The notes below the pieces were generated by a model. The model saw only the letters and a program-made list of their open reading frames with translations, was not told the DNA's origin and ran no database searches. DNA of 48,339 nt, taken from an uncultured Lachnospiraceae bacterium (GTDB lineage: Bacteria; Bacillota; Clostridia; Lachnospirales; Lachnospiraceae). A program made the translations under genes and the position numbers. The stretch spans positions 1 to 48,339 of the forward strand of contig CAKRES010000021.1 in NCBI GenBank assembly GCA_934317845.1, written 5' to 3'. Positions 1-8,482 of this stretch are shown here, in pieces (the first letter of the stretch is position 1; the number at the start of each line of letters is the position of its first letter).

Positions 1-75
1 AATTCCTGTTGAGTTCCATTTGAAAGCAGGATGTTATGTTATAATTTGTAAAAATAAGGAAAGGGGTGTTTTCAT

Positions 76-897
76 ATGAAACATGTGCTAAAGGTAATGA
101 TAGCGGATGCGGATGAACAAATGGGGAAACAATTAGCGAAGTACTTAAATGAAAAAGCGGATGTGGAGGTGCTTCCGATCCAGACAAGCGGTAAGGGGGT
201 GCTTCGAGCTGTAAAGACCGAAGAACCGGATGTAGTGTTGCTTGATCTGGTGCTTCCGGGAATGGATGGATTATCTGTTTTGGAAGAGCTGATGCGTGGA
301 AAATGTAAAAGCAGTGTTATTGTGACATCTGCATTGGACAACTCCAGAATGATCACATATGCCTGTCAGCTGGGAGCGGATTTTTATATCTGCAAGCCAT
401 ATGATGAAGAGCGGGTTTATCATCGGCTCAGACAGTTATATATGTATCGGCAGCAGGAAGCAGAGAAGCAGGAAGAGATGGAACTGTTTCTTACTCAGGA
501 AGAGGAGGAAAATGAGACGAGGGAACGGATCTCATTAGAATCAAAGATCACAAGAGAGATCCGGCTGCTAGGTATTCCGGCACATATCAAAGGGTATCAA
601 TACATAAGGTCAAGTGTTCTGTTATCTTTGCGGGATGGCAGCATGCTTAATTTTGTCACAAAATCATTGTACCCGGAAGTGGCTAAGATTTATGGTACGA
701 CAACGGGGAGTGTGGAACGCGCCATTCGACATGCGATTGTAGTAGCATGGGAACGTGGCAACAGAGAAGCGATCAAGCAGCTTTATGGCTACGATTATGG
801 TATTCATTCGAGAAGACCAACGAATTCCGAATTTTTATCTTTAGTGGTAGACAAGTTTCGGATGGAAGAAAAGAATCACGTACAGGCAGCCGGATAA
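76..897 (+). CDS. spo0A: Sporulation master response regulator Spo0A
   Basis: The protein has 273 residues. Residues 1-120 form a receiver domain: acidic pocket D11 and D13, phospho-acceptor D57 in the LLDLVLPGMDG block, T84/S85 and K107 in the CKPY motif. A Gln/Glu-rich linker (about 122-155) leads to the C-terminal DNA-binding domain, which carries the Spo0A hallmark TTGSVERAIRHAIVVAWERG. Spo0A~P normally commits Firmicutes to sporulation and controls transition-state genes by binding 0A boxes. The ATG follows AAGGGGTG with good spacing. The gene is monocistronic here, closed by a hairpin that includes its own stop codon. The domain match over full length makes the call secure. Whether this organism actually sporulates cannot be judged from one gene. 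Confidence 0.96.
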   Translation: MKHVLKVMIADADEQMGKQLAKYLNEKADVEVLPIQTSGKGVLRAVKTEEPDVVLLDLVLPGMDGLSVLEELMRGKCKSSVIVTSALDNSRMITYACQLGADFYICKPYDEERVYHRLRQLYMYRQQEAEKQEEMELFLTQEEEENETRERISLESKITREIRLLGIPAHIKGYQYIRSSVLLSLRDGSMLNFVTKSLYPEVAKIYGTTTGSVERAIRHAIVVAWERGNREAIKQLYGYDYGIHSRRPTNSEFLSLVVDKFRMEEKNHVQAAG

Positions 898-911
898 GCT
901 GCCTTTTTTTT
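885..911 (+). terminator. Intrinsic terminator of spo0A
   Basis: GGCAGC (885-890) pairs with GCTGCC (898-903) around a 7-base loop that contains the spo0A stop codon, followed by eight T (904-911). It separates spo0A from the ATP synthase operon. Confidence 0.85.
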
Positions 912-955
912 ATCAAAAAACAGCTCCAAAAATTGGTAAAAATGACAAGAAAAGA

Positions 956-985
956 TTGACATTTTATTGTCAATGAAAGTATAAT
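956..985 (+). promoter_or_regulatory. Vegetative promoter of the ATP synthase operon
   Basis: A perfect -35 TTGACA (956-961) and a perfect -10 TATAAT (980-985) are separated by 18 bases. They lie 31 bases upstream of the atpB start, whose ribosome site AAGGAG is at 997-1002. A consensus sigma-A promoter fits a highly expressed housekeeping operon. Confidence 0.85.
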
Positions 986-1016
986 GTAAGGAATTTAAGG
1001 AGAAGAAGGTGAGAAA

Positions 1017-1706
1017 ATGGAACACTTGGGAGAAGAGGTAAGTTCGCATCTTGCGCCAGCCACGGTTTTTTCCTTTCAGATTGGAGGATATACGGTCAAT
1101 ATCACAAATTCTATTGTGAATACGTGGATACTCATTGTGATCGTAGGTGTGGCATGCTTCCTCTTGACACGTAACCTGAAGGTTGAAAAACCAAAGGGAC
1201 CACAGATTGTTCTGGAGGCAATTGTTGGATTTGCCAATAATTTATTCCGTTCCACATTAGGTCCTGAAGGAAAGGGTTATTACCCGTATCTGGCATCTGT
1301 CCTGATCTTTCTGGCAGTGTCAAATACAATCGGATTTTTCGGATTAACTCCACCGACCAAAGACATCAATGTCACGGCGGGATTGGCAATCATGAGTATT
1401 ATTCTGATCCAGATCAGTGGAATCCGGAAAAAAGGTGTTGGCGGATGGCTGCATTCATTCTTGGAGCCGATCGTCATTGTAACTCCGATCAATATTATGG
1501 AGTTAGGTATTAAGCCGTTATCATTATGTATGCGACTATTTGGTAATGTTTTGGGTGCATTCATCATTATGGAATTATTAAAAGCTGTATGTGCGCTCAT
1601 TATTCCGGTACCATTTAGTTTGTATTTTGATATATTTGACGGCTTGATCCAGGCATATGTATTTGTATTCTTAACATCCTTATTTATGAATGAGGCAATG
1701 GAATAA
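1017..1706 (+). CDS. atpB: F1Fo ATP synthase subunit a
   Basis: A membrane protein of 229 residues with about five hydrophobic segments, forming the stator half-channels for ion movement through Fo. The essential arginine of the a subunit is visible in LSLCMRLFGNVLGA at R173, and the last helix carries the conserved Gln/Tyr-rich stretch GLIQAYVFVFLTSLF. It is the first gene of the operon; no atpI-type gene precedes it in the window. Start ATG lies 14 bases after AAGGAG. The stop is 22 bases before the first atpE. Confidence 0.95.
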   Translation: MEHLGEEVSSHLAPATVFSFQIGGYTVNITNSIVNTWILIVIVGVACFLLTRNLKVEKPKGPQIVLEAIVGFANNLFRSTLGPEGKGYYPYLASVLIFLAVSNTIGFFGLTPPTKDINVTAGLAIMSIILIQISGIRKKGVGGWLHSFLEPIVIVTPINIMELGIKPLSLCMRLFGNVLGAFIIMELLKAVCALIIPVPFSLYFDIFDGLIQAYVFVFLTSLFMNEAME

Positions 1707-1728
1707 AAAAGTAAAGGAGAAAAACATT

Positions 1729-1950
1729 ATGGGAACTATCGCATTAGGAGCAGCAATCGCTGTATTAACAGGTATTGGAGCAGGTATTGGTATTGCACTT
1801 GCAACAGCAAAGGCAACAGAGTCGATCGCAAGACAGCCAGAGGCAGCAAGCTCGATCAACATGGCACTGATCTTAGGATGTGCGCTTGCTGAGGCAACTG
1901 CTATTTACGGTTTTGTAATCGCACTTTTGATCATCTTATTATTAAAGTAA
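1729..1950 (+). CDS. atpE: F1Fo ATP synthase subunit c, copy 1
   Basis: A 73-residue hairpin proteolipid of the rotor ring: helix 1 (about 4-30) rich in Gly/Ala, polar loop ARQPEA (34-39) that contacts F1, and helix 2 (about 43-72) with the ion-binding carboxylate E55 in LAEATAIYG. The Na+-type ligands seen in the Ilyobacter c subunit are absent (Pro and Gln of helix 1 are A18 and I22; the Ser after the Glu is A56), so H+ coupling is likely. The start at 1729 follows AAAGGAG; an upstream in-frame ATG at 1690 overlaps atpB and would add a non-family extension, so it is rejected. A second gene encoding the identical protein follows. Confidence 0.95.
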   Translation: MGTIALGAAIAVLTGIGAGIGIALATAKATESIARQPEAASSINMALILGCALAEATAIYGFVIALLIILLLK

Positions 1951-2005
1951 TACGCAACAGATACATAAAACAGTAGAGAAAGACAGAAGTTTTAGGAGGT
2001 AAATT

Positions 2006-2227
2006 ATGGGAACTATCGCATTAGGAGCAGCAATCGCTGTATTAACAGGTATTGGAGCAGGTATTGGTATTGCACTTGCAACAGCAAAGGCAACAGAGTC
2101 AATCGCAAGACAGCCAGAGGCAGCAAGTTCGATCAACATGGCACTGATCTTAGGATGTGCGCTTGCTGAGGCAACTGCTATTTACGGTTTCGTAATCGCA
2201 CTTTTGATCATCTTGTTACTGAAATAA
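2006..2227 (+). CDS. atpE: F1Fo ATP synthase subunit c, copy 2 (identical protein)
   Basis: This encodes exactly the same 73 residues as the copy at 1729-1950. By reading the two side by side I count seven base differences in 222 bases, all silent, four of them in the last five codons. It has its own strong ribosome site (TTAGGAGGTAA) 55 bases after the first copy. The c subunit is needed in many copies per complex (8-17 in known rings), so a second gene could raise its dosage relative to other subunits. Because the proteins are identical, it would not create a mixed ring. Confidence 0.95.
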   Translation: MGTIALGAAIAVLTGIGAGIGIALATAKATESIARQPEAASSINMALILGCALAEATAIYGFVIALLIILLLK

Positions 2228-2264
2228 GAGCGACAGATTATAGAATGATTAGGAGGCGAAGAAC

Positions 2265-2759
2265 ATGGGTTTAATGTCAGTTAATCCTGCAACCGTGATT
2301 ATAAATATTGTGAATGTGTTATTGTTCTTTGCTGTGATTCGTGCATTTTTATGGAAACCGGTTATGGCGGTAATGGAAAAACGCCAGAAGATGATCGATG
2401 ATGATTTAAATGCAGCGAAGGAAGAGAACGAAAAGGCATCTGAGCTTAAGGCAGAGTATGAAAAGGCTCTGACAGAAGCGAAGGATGAGGCTGGATCAAT
2501 TATCGAAAAAGCCAGAAAGACAGCATCTGCAGAACATGAAGCAGCCGTGTTAAAAACACAGGAAGAAACTGCAAAAATGGTGGCAGACGCAAAAGCTTCC
2601 ATTGAAGTGGAGCGCAGCAAGGCAATGAAGGATGTACAGTCTGAGATTGCTGGCCTTGCAATGGCTGCCGCAGCAAAAGTTGTTGACAATAACCTTGATG
2701 AGAACGCAAACAAAAAATATTTGGATGAGTTCCTGAATGAGGCAGGTGGTAAGAAATGA
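2265..2759 (+). CDS. atpF: F1Fo ATP synthase subunit b
   Basis: A 164-residue peripheral stalk subunit. One N-terminal membrane helix (about 8-28, TVIINIVNVLLFFAVIRAFLW) is followed by a long charged, Ala/Glu/Lys-rich coiled coil to the end, the standard b-subunit architecture and length. ATG follows AGGAGGCGAAGAAC. The stop overlaps the start of atpH in an ATGA junction (2756-2759), which indicates translational coupling of the two stalk subunits. Confidence 0.94.
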   Translation: MGLMSVNPATVIINIVNVLLFFAVIRAFLWKPVMAVMEKRQKMIDDDLNAAKEENEKASELKAEYEKALTEAKDEAGSIIEKARKTASAEHEAAVLKTQEETAKMVADAKASIEVERSKAMKDVQSEIAGLAMAAAAKVVDNNLDENANKKYLDEFLNEAGGKK

Positions 2760-3259
2760 CAGAGCGTGCAACGCAGTATGGCAAAGTGTTATATGAATTA
2801 GGGCTTTCTTCCTCTGTGTTGGAGCAGACAAAGGAAATCTTAGAGGATAACCGGCCATTATTGGAGGCATTGGACAATCCGTCGATCAAGGCGGCAGAAA
2901 AGCATAATGTCATTGACAAACTGTTTGATCATAGTGCGGCAGGCTTTGTAAAGGTCGTGACCGATCACCACATGATCAGCCAGATCGCTGATATCTTTGA
3001 AGCATATGAGGATTACGAAATTGAGCAGAAAAACTGGGTAAAGGCAGTACTTTATTATGTCACAAAACCGGAAGAAGCTCAGATTGAAGGCATCAAAGAG
3101 AAGGTAAAAAAAGAATATCAGGCAGATGGTGTCAGCTTGAAATTAGTAAAGCAGCCATCATTAATGGGCGGCTTTGTACTGAAGGTGCGTGATTTTGAAA
3201 CGGATCGCAGTGTCAAAGGCCGATTAGAACAGTTGACAAAGAATCTTGTACGGAGGTGA
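2756..3259 (+). CDS. atpH: F1Fo ATP synthase subunit delta
   Basis: A 167-residue OSCP/delta subunit that caps F1 and joins it to the b stalk. The N-terminal part is an all-helical bundle (about 1-105). The C-terminal part carries the family signature LMGGFVLKVRDFETDRSVKG before the final LEQL helix. It starts in the ATGA overlap with atpF. Its last codons contain the GGAGGT ribosome site of atpA. Family and position agree. Confidence 0.94.
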   Translation: MTERATQYGKVLYELGLSSSVLEQTKEILEDNRPLLEALDNPSIKAAEKHNVIDKLFDHSAAGFVKVVTDHHMISQIADIFEAYEDYEIEQKNWVKAVLYYVTKPEEAQIEGIKEKVKKEYQADGVSLKLVKQPSLMGGFVLKVRDFETDRSVKGRLEQLTKNLVRR

Positions 3260-3264
3260 AATAG

Positions 3265-4764
3265 GTGAGTAGTGTGAGTCCGGAAGAAGTAATTTCCGTT
3301 TTAAAAAGCGAAATCGAAGGATATGATGCGAAAACACAGGCATCAGAAACCGGTTCGGTCATCTCGATCGGAGATGGAATCGCTACCGTTTATGGAATAG
3401 AACACGCTATGTACGGCGAGCTGGTAGAATTTGCCAATGGCACGACCGGTATCGTACAGAACCTGAATACAAAGACGGTAGGTGTCGTATTACTGGGTAG
3501 TGATAAAGGAATCCAGGAAGGCACAAAGGTGAGCAGAACCAAGAAACAGGCAGGTATCGCAGTAGGCGATAAGATGATCGGACGTGTCGTAGATGCACTG
3601 GGAAAACCGATCGATGGAAAAGGTGCGATCGAAACAACCGATTATTATCCGGTTGAGGCTGAGGCACCGGGTGTATGTATCAGAAAGTCAGTATCAGAAC
3701 CGATGGAAACCGGTATCATGGCGATCGATACAATGTTCCCAATTGGACGTGGACAGCGTGAGTTGATCATCGGTGACCGTCAGACCGGTAAGACAGCGAT
3801 CGCAGTTGATGCGATCATCAACCAGAAAGGCAAGCATATGATCTGTGTGTATGTTGCAATCGGACAGAAAGCATCTACCGTTGCCAAGCTGGTAAATAAC
3901 TTAGAAAAACATGGTGCCATGGATTATACAGTAGTAGTAAATGCATCCGCAAGTGATCTGGCACCACTTCAGTGGCTGGCTCCATATGCAGGAACTGCAA
4001 TTGCAGAATATTTCATGCATCAGGGAAAGGACGTCTTGATCGTATACGATGATCTTTCCAAGCATGCGGTAGCATATCGTGCAATGTCATTATTATTACA
4101 GAGACCACCTGGACGTGAGGCATATCCGGGAGATGTATTCTATTTACATTCCAGATTGTTAGAGCGTTCCTGCCGTCTGGATGAGGCACATGGCGGTGGT
4201 TCCATCACAGCCCTTCCGGTTATTGAGACACAGGCCGGTGATGTATCTGCATACATTCCGACAAACGTAATCTCTATTACCGATGGTCAGATCTTTTTGG
4301 AAAGTGAGTTATTCTTTGCCGGTCAGAGACCTGCGGTAAACGTTGGTATTTCTGTATCCCGTGTAGGTGGTGCAGCACAGACCAAGGCGATGAAAAAGGT
4401 ATCCGGTACATTAAAGATGGATCTGTCCCAGTATCGTGAGATGCAGGCATTTACACAGTTCAGTTCTGATCTTGATCCGGTGACAAAACAGATGTTAGAT
4501 CATGGTGACCGTCTGATGGAGCTGTTGAAGCAGCCACAGTATCGTCCAAGATCTATGGCAGAGCAGGTTATTTTACTGGTTATCTGCAACAACAATCTGT
4601 TACAGGATGTGGAGCTTGAGAAGGTAGGACAGTTTGCAAAAGACATATGGGCACACTTTGAAAATGAGCATGCTGACATTATCAAAGAGATCACAGAGAA
4701 GAAAGTGATCACGGAAGAACTGGTAGAGAGCATCAAGAACATAACGATTGAATATAAAAAGTAG
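3265..4764 (+). CDS. atpA: F1Fo ATP synthase subunit alpha
   Basis: A 499-residue non-catalytic nucleotide-binding subunit of the F1 hexamer. It has an N-terminal beta-barrel (about 25-95), a P-loop GDRQTGKT at 170-177, the family block PGREAYPGDVFYLHSRLLER, and the arginine finger segment with ISVSRVGGAAQ. The start is a GTG at 3265, supported by GGAGGT seven bases upstream; a second GTG at 3274 is less well placed. The chain length is normal for bacterial alpha. No odd features. Confidence 0.95.
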   Translation: MSSVSPEEVISVLKSEIEGYDAKTQASETGSVISIGDGIATVYGIEHAMYGELVEFANGTTGIVQNLNTKTVGVVLLGSDKGIQEGTKVSRTKKQAGIAVGDKMIGRVVDALGKPIDGKGAIETTDYYPVEAEAPGVCIRKSVSEPMETGIMAIDTMFPIGRGQRELIIGDRQTGKTAIAVDAIINQKGKHMICVYVAIGQKASTVAKLVNNLEKHGAMDYTVVVNASASDLAPLQWLAPYAGTAIAEYFMHQGKDVLIVYDDLSKHAVAYRAMSLLLQRPPGREAYPGDVFYLHSRLLERSCRLDEAHGGGSITALPVIETQAGDVSAYIPTNVISITDGQIFLESELFFAGQRPAVNVGISVSRVGGAAQTKAMKKVSGTLKMDLSQYREMQAFTQFSSDLDPVTKQMLDHGDRLMELLKQPQYRPRSMAEQVILLVICNNNLLQDVELEKVGQFAKDIWAHFENEHADIIKEITEKKVITEELVESIKNITIEYKK

Positions 4765-4774
4765 GTGAGAATGC

Positions 4775-5656
4775 ATGGCAAGTATGAAAGAAATTCGCTC
4801 CCGTATCAAGGGTGTCGATGATATCATGAAAATAACCAATGCCATGTATCTGATTTCCTCAACCAAGGTGAAGAAAGCCAGAAAAAGTCTGGATGCCACC
4901 GCACCTTATTTTAATAAAATGCAGGAAACGATTCTTGATATTTTGAATCATTGTGGCGAGGGTTTTTCACATAAATATTTCGACGAAAGACCAGCCATTT
5001 CAGAAGAGGACAAGAAGCGTGGATATATCGTGATCACGGGTGATAAGGGACTTTGTGGTGCTTATAACCATAATGTGATCAAGATGACGGAACAGATCGT
5101 TGCAGAGCATAAGAATTCGAAACTCTATGTGGTAGGAAGTGTGGGACGAAGCTACTTTGTCAAACGCCATTACAATGTAGATGAAGATTTTTTATATGCA
5201 GCGGCCGATCCTACCTTTTATCGTGCAAGAAGTATTGCAGAAGAGGTTGTAGAAGCGTTTGAACAAGGTGAACTGGATGAGGTTTACATCATTTACACGA
5301 AGATGGTGACCTCTTTGTCGGCAGAACCAAAAGTGATTCCAATTCTGCCACTTGTCCGTTGTGACATTGAGGATCGCGTGGAAGAAACCTATGCTTCCTA
5401 TGCGGTATTTTCACCAACACCGGAAGCGGTTATGGACATGGTTGTACCGAATTATGTAAAAGGTATTGTTTATGGTGCAATGGTGCAGGCATTTTGTAGT
5501 GAACAGAATGCGAGAATGATGGCAATGCAGTCAGCAACAGACAGCGCACAGGAGATTATCACAGACTTGAATCTGTCGTATAACCGTGCACGTCAGGCAG
5601 CCATTACACAGGAGATCACGGAGATTGTAGCAGGTGCAAACAGTCTCAAAAAATAA
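4775..5656 (+). CDS. atpG: F1Fo ATP synthase subunit gamma
   Basis: A 293-residue central-shaft subunit. The N-terminal helix MASMKEIRSRIKGVDDIMKITNAM and the C-terminal helix with the conserved LNLSYNRARQAAITQEITEIVAGA block form the coiled coil that turns inside the alpha/beta hexamer; between them lies the Rossmann-like globular part with ITGDKGLCGAYN. The start at 4775 matches the family N-terminus; an ATG at 4771 is in another frame. It sits between atpA and atpD in the usual order. Confidence 0.94.
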   Translation: MASMKEIRSRIKGVDDIMKITNAMYLISSTKVKKARKSLDATAPYFNKMQETILDILNHCGEGFSHKYFDERPAISEEDKKRGYIVITGDKGLCGAYNHNVIKMTEQIVAEHKNSKLYVVGSVGRSYFVKRHYNVDEDFLYAAADPTFYRARSIAEEVVEAFEQGELDEVYIIYTKMVTSLSAEPKVIPILPLVRCDIEDRVEETYASYAVFSPTPEAVMDMVVPNYVKGIVYGAMVQAFCSEQNARMMAMQSATDSAQEIITDLNLSYNRARQAAITQEITEIVAGANSLKK

Positions 5657-5675
5657 AGGAAAGGACTAGATAGAC

Positions 5676-7073
5676 ATGGAAAAGGGTAAAATTGTACAGG
5701 TATTAGGACCCGTTGTGGATGTACAGTTTGATAGCGACAGACTTCCGGGAATCAAGGAAGCCCTGACGGTTGATAACCATGGAAAAACACAGGTGATGGA
5801 AGTATCACAGCACATGGGAAATAATGTCGTGCGTTGTATTATTCTTTCTTCCTCCGATGGTTTGACCAAGGATATGGAAGTCATTGCAACAGGAGATAAT
5901 ATCAAGGTTCCTGTTGGTAAATCGACATTAGGCCGTATGTTTAACGTATTAGGTCAGAACATTGATAATGAAGAACAGGTTAAGGGAGAGGATCAGTGGA
6001 GTATCCATAGAGAGCCTCCAAAATTTGAGGATCAGACTCCGGCTGTTGAGATCTTAGAGACCGGTATTAAAGTCATTGACCTTCTGGCACCATATGCCAA
6101 AGGTGGTAAGATCGGTCTGTTCGGAGGTGCTGGTGTAGGAAAGACTGTATTGATCCAGGAGCTGATCACAAACGTTGCTACAGAGCATGGTGGATATTCT
6201 GTATTTACCGGTGTTGGAGAACGTTCCCGTGAAGGTAATGATTTATGGACAGAGATGAAGGAGTCCGGTGTTATTGAAAAGACTGCGCTGGTATTCGGAC
6301 AGATGAACGAACCACCTGGAGCACGTATGCGTGTAGCACAGACAGGACTTACAATGGCAGAGTATTTCCGTGATGTAGAGAATCAGGATGTGCTGCTCTT
6401 TATTGATAACATTTTCCGTTTCGTACAGGCAGGTTCCGAGGTATCCGCATTGCTTGGACGTATGCCATCAGCCGTAGGTTATCAGCCAACGCTGGCAAAT
6501 GAAATGGGTGAGTTACAGGAGCGTATCACTTCAACAAAGAGTGGTTCCATTACTTCTGTACAGGCAGTATATGTGCCGGCCGATGATTTAACTGACCCGG
6601 CTCCGGCAAATACCTTTACACATTTGGATGCAACTACAGTATTAAGCCGTAAGATCTCTGAGCAGGGTATTTACCCGGCTGTAGATCCACTGGAGTCTAC
6701 TTCCCGTATCTTAGAGCCGGATGTGGTAGGCGAGGAGCATTACAAGGTAGCTCGTGCTGTACAGGAGGTATTGCAGCGTTATAAGGAATTACAGGATATT
6801 ATCTCTATTCTTGGTATGGAAGAGTTAAGTGATGAGGATAAAGTAACGGTATACCGTGCACGTAAGATTCAGAAATTCTTATCACAGCCATTCCACGTTG
6901 CAGAGAACTTTACCGGTATGCAGGGTAAATATGTGCCATTGAAAGAGACGATCCGCGGATTTAAGGCTATCTTAGATGGTGAGATGGATGATTATCCGGA
7001 GGCAGCATTCCTGATGGTTGGTACCTTAGAAGATGTGAAGGAAAAAGCAGCAAGCATGACATCAGCAGAATAG
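5676..7073 (+). CDS. atpD: F1Fo ATP synthase subunit beta (catalytic)
   Basis: A 465-residue catalytic subunit. It shows the N-terminal barrel IVQVLGPVVDVQF, the P-loop GGAGVGKT at 150-157, the catalytic GERSREGNDLW segment, Walker B VLLFIDNIFRF, and the DELSEED-equivalent loop as MEELSDEDK. All catalytic elements are intact. ATG follows AAGGAAAGGAC with 11-12 bases spacing. It lies 11 bases before atpC. Confidence 0.96.
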   Translation: MEKGKIVQVLGPVVDVQFDSDRLPGIKEALTVDNHGKTQVMEVSQHMGNNVVRCIILSSSDGLTKDMEVIATGDNIKVPVGKSTLGRMFNVLGQNIDNEEQVKGEDQWSIHREPPKFEDQTPAVEILETGIKVIDLLAPYAKGGKIGLFGGAGVGKTVLIQELITNVATEHGGYSVFTGVGERSREGNDLWTEMKESGVIEKTALVFGQMNEPPGARMRVAQTGLTMAEYFRDVENQDVLLFIDNIFRFVQAGSEVSALLGRMPSAVGYQPTLANEMGELQERITSTKSGSITSVQAVYVPADDLTDPAPANTFTHLDATTVLSRKISEQGIYPAVDPLESTSRILEPDVVGEEHYKVARAVQEVLQRYKELQDIISILGMEELSDEDKVTVYRARKIQKFLSQPFHVAENFTGMQGKYVPLKETIRGFKAILDGEMDDYPEAAFLMVGTLEDVKEKAASMTSAE

Positions 7074-7084
7074 AGGGATGACAT

Positions 7085-7501
7085 ATGGGAGACACATTTT
7101 TACTTGATATCGTTGCAAGCGATCATCAATTTTATAATGGGCCATGTGAAATGCTGGTGTTTCGGTCTTCGGATGGTGAACACGGTATTTTACCTGGGCA
7201 TGAGACCATGGTTTGTGCGTTAGATTCCTGTGAACTGCGTTATCAGGTAGAGGGTGAGTGGCGATATGCTGCTACCAGCATCGGATTTGTGGAGATTACC
7301 GGAGAGAAGGTTATCGTGTTGGCAGACACGGTAGAGAACCCGGATGAGATCGACGAAAAACGTGCGCAGGAAGCAAAACAGCGTGCGGAAGAACGTTTGA
7401 AACAGCGTCAGAGCATGATGGAGTATGCACGATCAAAGGCCGCATTAAACCGTGCAATGGCACGTCTGAAAGTAACAGAGCGACGTGGCAAACGTATATG
7501 A
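7085..7501 (+). CDS. atpC: F1Fo ATP synthase subunit epsilon
   Basis: A 138-residue shaft subunit. An N-terminal beta-sandwich (about 1-85, including DGEHGILPGHE) precedes a two-helix C-terminal domain rich in Glu, Arg and Ala, the part that can extend and inhibit ATP hydrolysis in known bacterial epsilon subunits. It is the last gene of the operon and is followed by a strong terminator. Confidence 0.93.
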   Translation: MGDTFLLDIVASDHQFYNGPCEMLVFRSSDGEHGILPGHETMVCALDSCELRYQVEGEWRYAATSIGFVEITGEKVIVLADTVENPDEIDEKRAQEAKQRAEERLKQRQSMMEYARSKAALNRAMARLKVTERRGKRI

Positions 7502-7521
7502 TCATAGAAAGATAGAAAACG

Positions 7522-7562
7522 AAAGTCTGGAATATCCAATGGATTCCAGACTTTTTCTTTTG
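7522..7562 (+). terminator. Intrinsic terminator of the ATP synthase operon
   Basis: AAAGTCTGGAAT (7522-7533) pairs perfectly with ATTCCAGACTTT (7543-7554) around a 9-base loop, followed by a T-rich tract. The TTGACA of the next promoter begins at the end of this tract (7560). Confidence 0.88.
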
Positions 7563-7611
7563 ACAAAGAGAGAATTGCGTGCTACCATAGAGATGGTTAG
7601 TTTGGACTAAC
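7560..7611 (+). promoter_or_regulatory. Promoter with inverted-repeat operator for the ZIP transporter
   Basis: TTGACA (7560-7565), 17 bases, then TACCAT (7583-7588) form a sigma-A type promoter. Seven bases after the -10 lies GTTAG (7596-7600), six bases, CTAAC (7607-7611); the arms extend to GTTAGT/ACTAAC. The element therefore covers the expected start site, where a bound repressor would block initiation. The same GTTAG-N6-CTAAC element occurs in the same place at the enolase promoter (13356-13371). The arms resemble half-sites of DtxR/MntR-family metalloregulators; the actual regulator is not in the window, so that part is inference. Confidence 0.6.
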
Positions 7612-7697
7612 TACAAGAAACAAAAAAGAGATGCTGCATATACTGAAAAAAACTGTTTATGTAGGCGATAGAATAGATGCAAAGAAAGGAGATTCAC

Positions 7698-8474
7698 ATG
7701 CATTTAGTGGTTGGATTACTGATTCCGTTTTTAGGAACAACACTTGGTTCTGCCATGGTGTTTTTTTTGAAAAAGGAAATGAATAAAAAATTAGAAAAAT
7801 TGTTGTTAGGATTTGCTTCCGGGGTGATGATCGCAGCGTCCATCTGGTCGCTTCTGCTTCCTTCCATTGATATGGCAAAAGAGCAGAATGTTCCCGCCTA
7901 TATTCCGGCGGCAGTAGGATTTCTTCTGGGGATGGCATTTTTGCTGTTGTTAGACAGTGTGATCCCGCATTTGCATTTAAAGAGCGAGGAGCCGGAGGGA
8001 GTAAGATCGGATCTGACAAAGAAAACGATGCTTGTGCTGGCAGTGACATTGCACAACATTCCGGAAGGAATGGCAGTCGGTGTTATCTTTGCCGGAGCCT
8101 TGCTTGGTCATACCGGGATCACAATGATGGGAGCATTTGCGCTGGCAATCGGAATTGCAATACAGAATTTTCCGGAAGGGGCGATCATTTCCATGCCTTT
8201 GTTAAGTGCAGGAAGCACCAAGCCAAAGGCATTCTGGTATGGAATGCTTTCCGGGATCGTTGAGCCGATCGGGGCACTGCTTACAATATGGCTGGCAGGG
8301 ATCATTGTTCCTATTCTGCCGTATTTTTTATCTTTTGCGGCAGGTGCCATGATCTATGTGGTTGTGGAAGAACTGATCCCGGAATCACAGGCAGGTGCGC
8401 ATTCCAATATTGGAACGATTGGAGTAGCGATCGGATTTGTGTTGATGATGGTGCTTGATATTGCACTTTCTTAA
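7698..8474 (+). CDS. ZIP family metal transporter
   Basis: A 258-residue membrane protein with about eight helices. The two metal-site helices are clear: HNIPEGMAVGV and, about 40 residues on, NFPEGAIISMP, which is the bacterial ZIP (ZupT/GufA-type) pattern. A short acidic and His-containing stretch (HLHLKSEEPEG) sits in the variable loop between helices 3 and 4. Likely imports a divalent cation such as Zn2+, Mn2+ or Fe2+; the sequence alone does not decide which. ATG 7698 is chosen because AAAGGAG lies seven bases upstream; an in-frame ATG at 7677 lacks such a site. The promoter carries an inverted repeat, so metal-dependent control is plausible. Confidence 0.88.
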   Translation: MHLVVGLLIPFLGTTLGSAMVFFLKKEMNKKLEKLLLGFASGVMIAASIWSLLLPSIDMAKEQNVPAYIPAAVGFLLGMAFLLLLDSVIPHLHLKSEEPEGVRSDLTKKTMLVLAVTLHNIPEGMAVGVIFAGALLGHTGITMMGAFALAIGIAIQNFPEGAIISMPLLSAGSTKPKAFWYGMLSGIVEPIGALLTIWLAGIIVPILPYFLSFAAGAMIYVVVEELIPESQAGAHSNIGTIGVAIGFVLMMVLDIALS

Positions 8475-8482
8475 AGGGAAGA

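Noticed and set aside
9..45. spo0A promoter
   Set aside because: A TATAAT occurs at 40-45, but TTGAAA at 20-25 leaves a 14-base spacer, and no clear sigma-H or 0A box is present; the upstream region is cut by the window edge.
1729..2227. Assembly artefact explaining the duplicated atpE
   Set aside because: The two copies differ at seven positions and have unrelated upstream sequences with separate ribosome sites.
2249..2713. Minus-strand open frame of 154 codons opposite atpF
   Set aside because: It is a mirror of the Ala/Glu/Lys-rich coiled-coil codons of atpF and has no ribosome site; its Ser/Phe-rich product is typical of such shadows.
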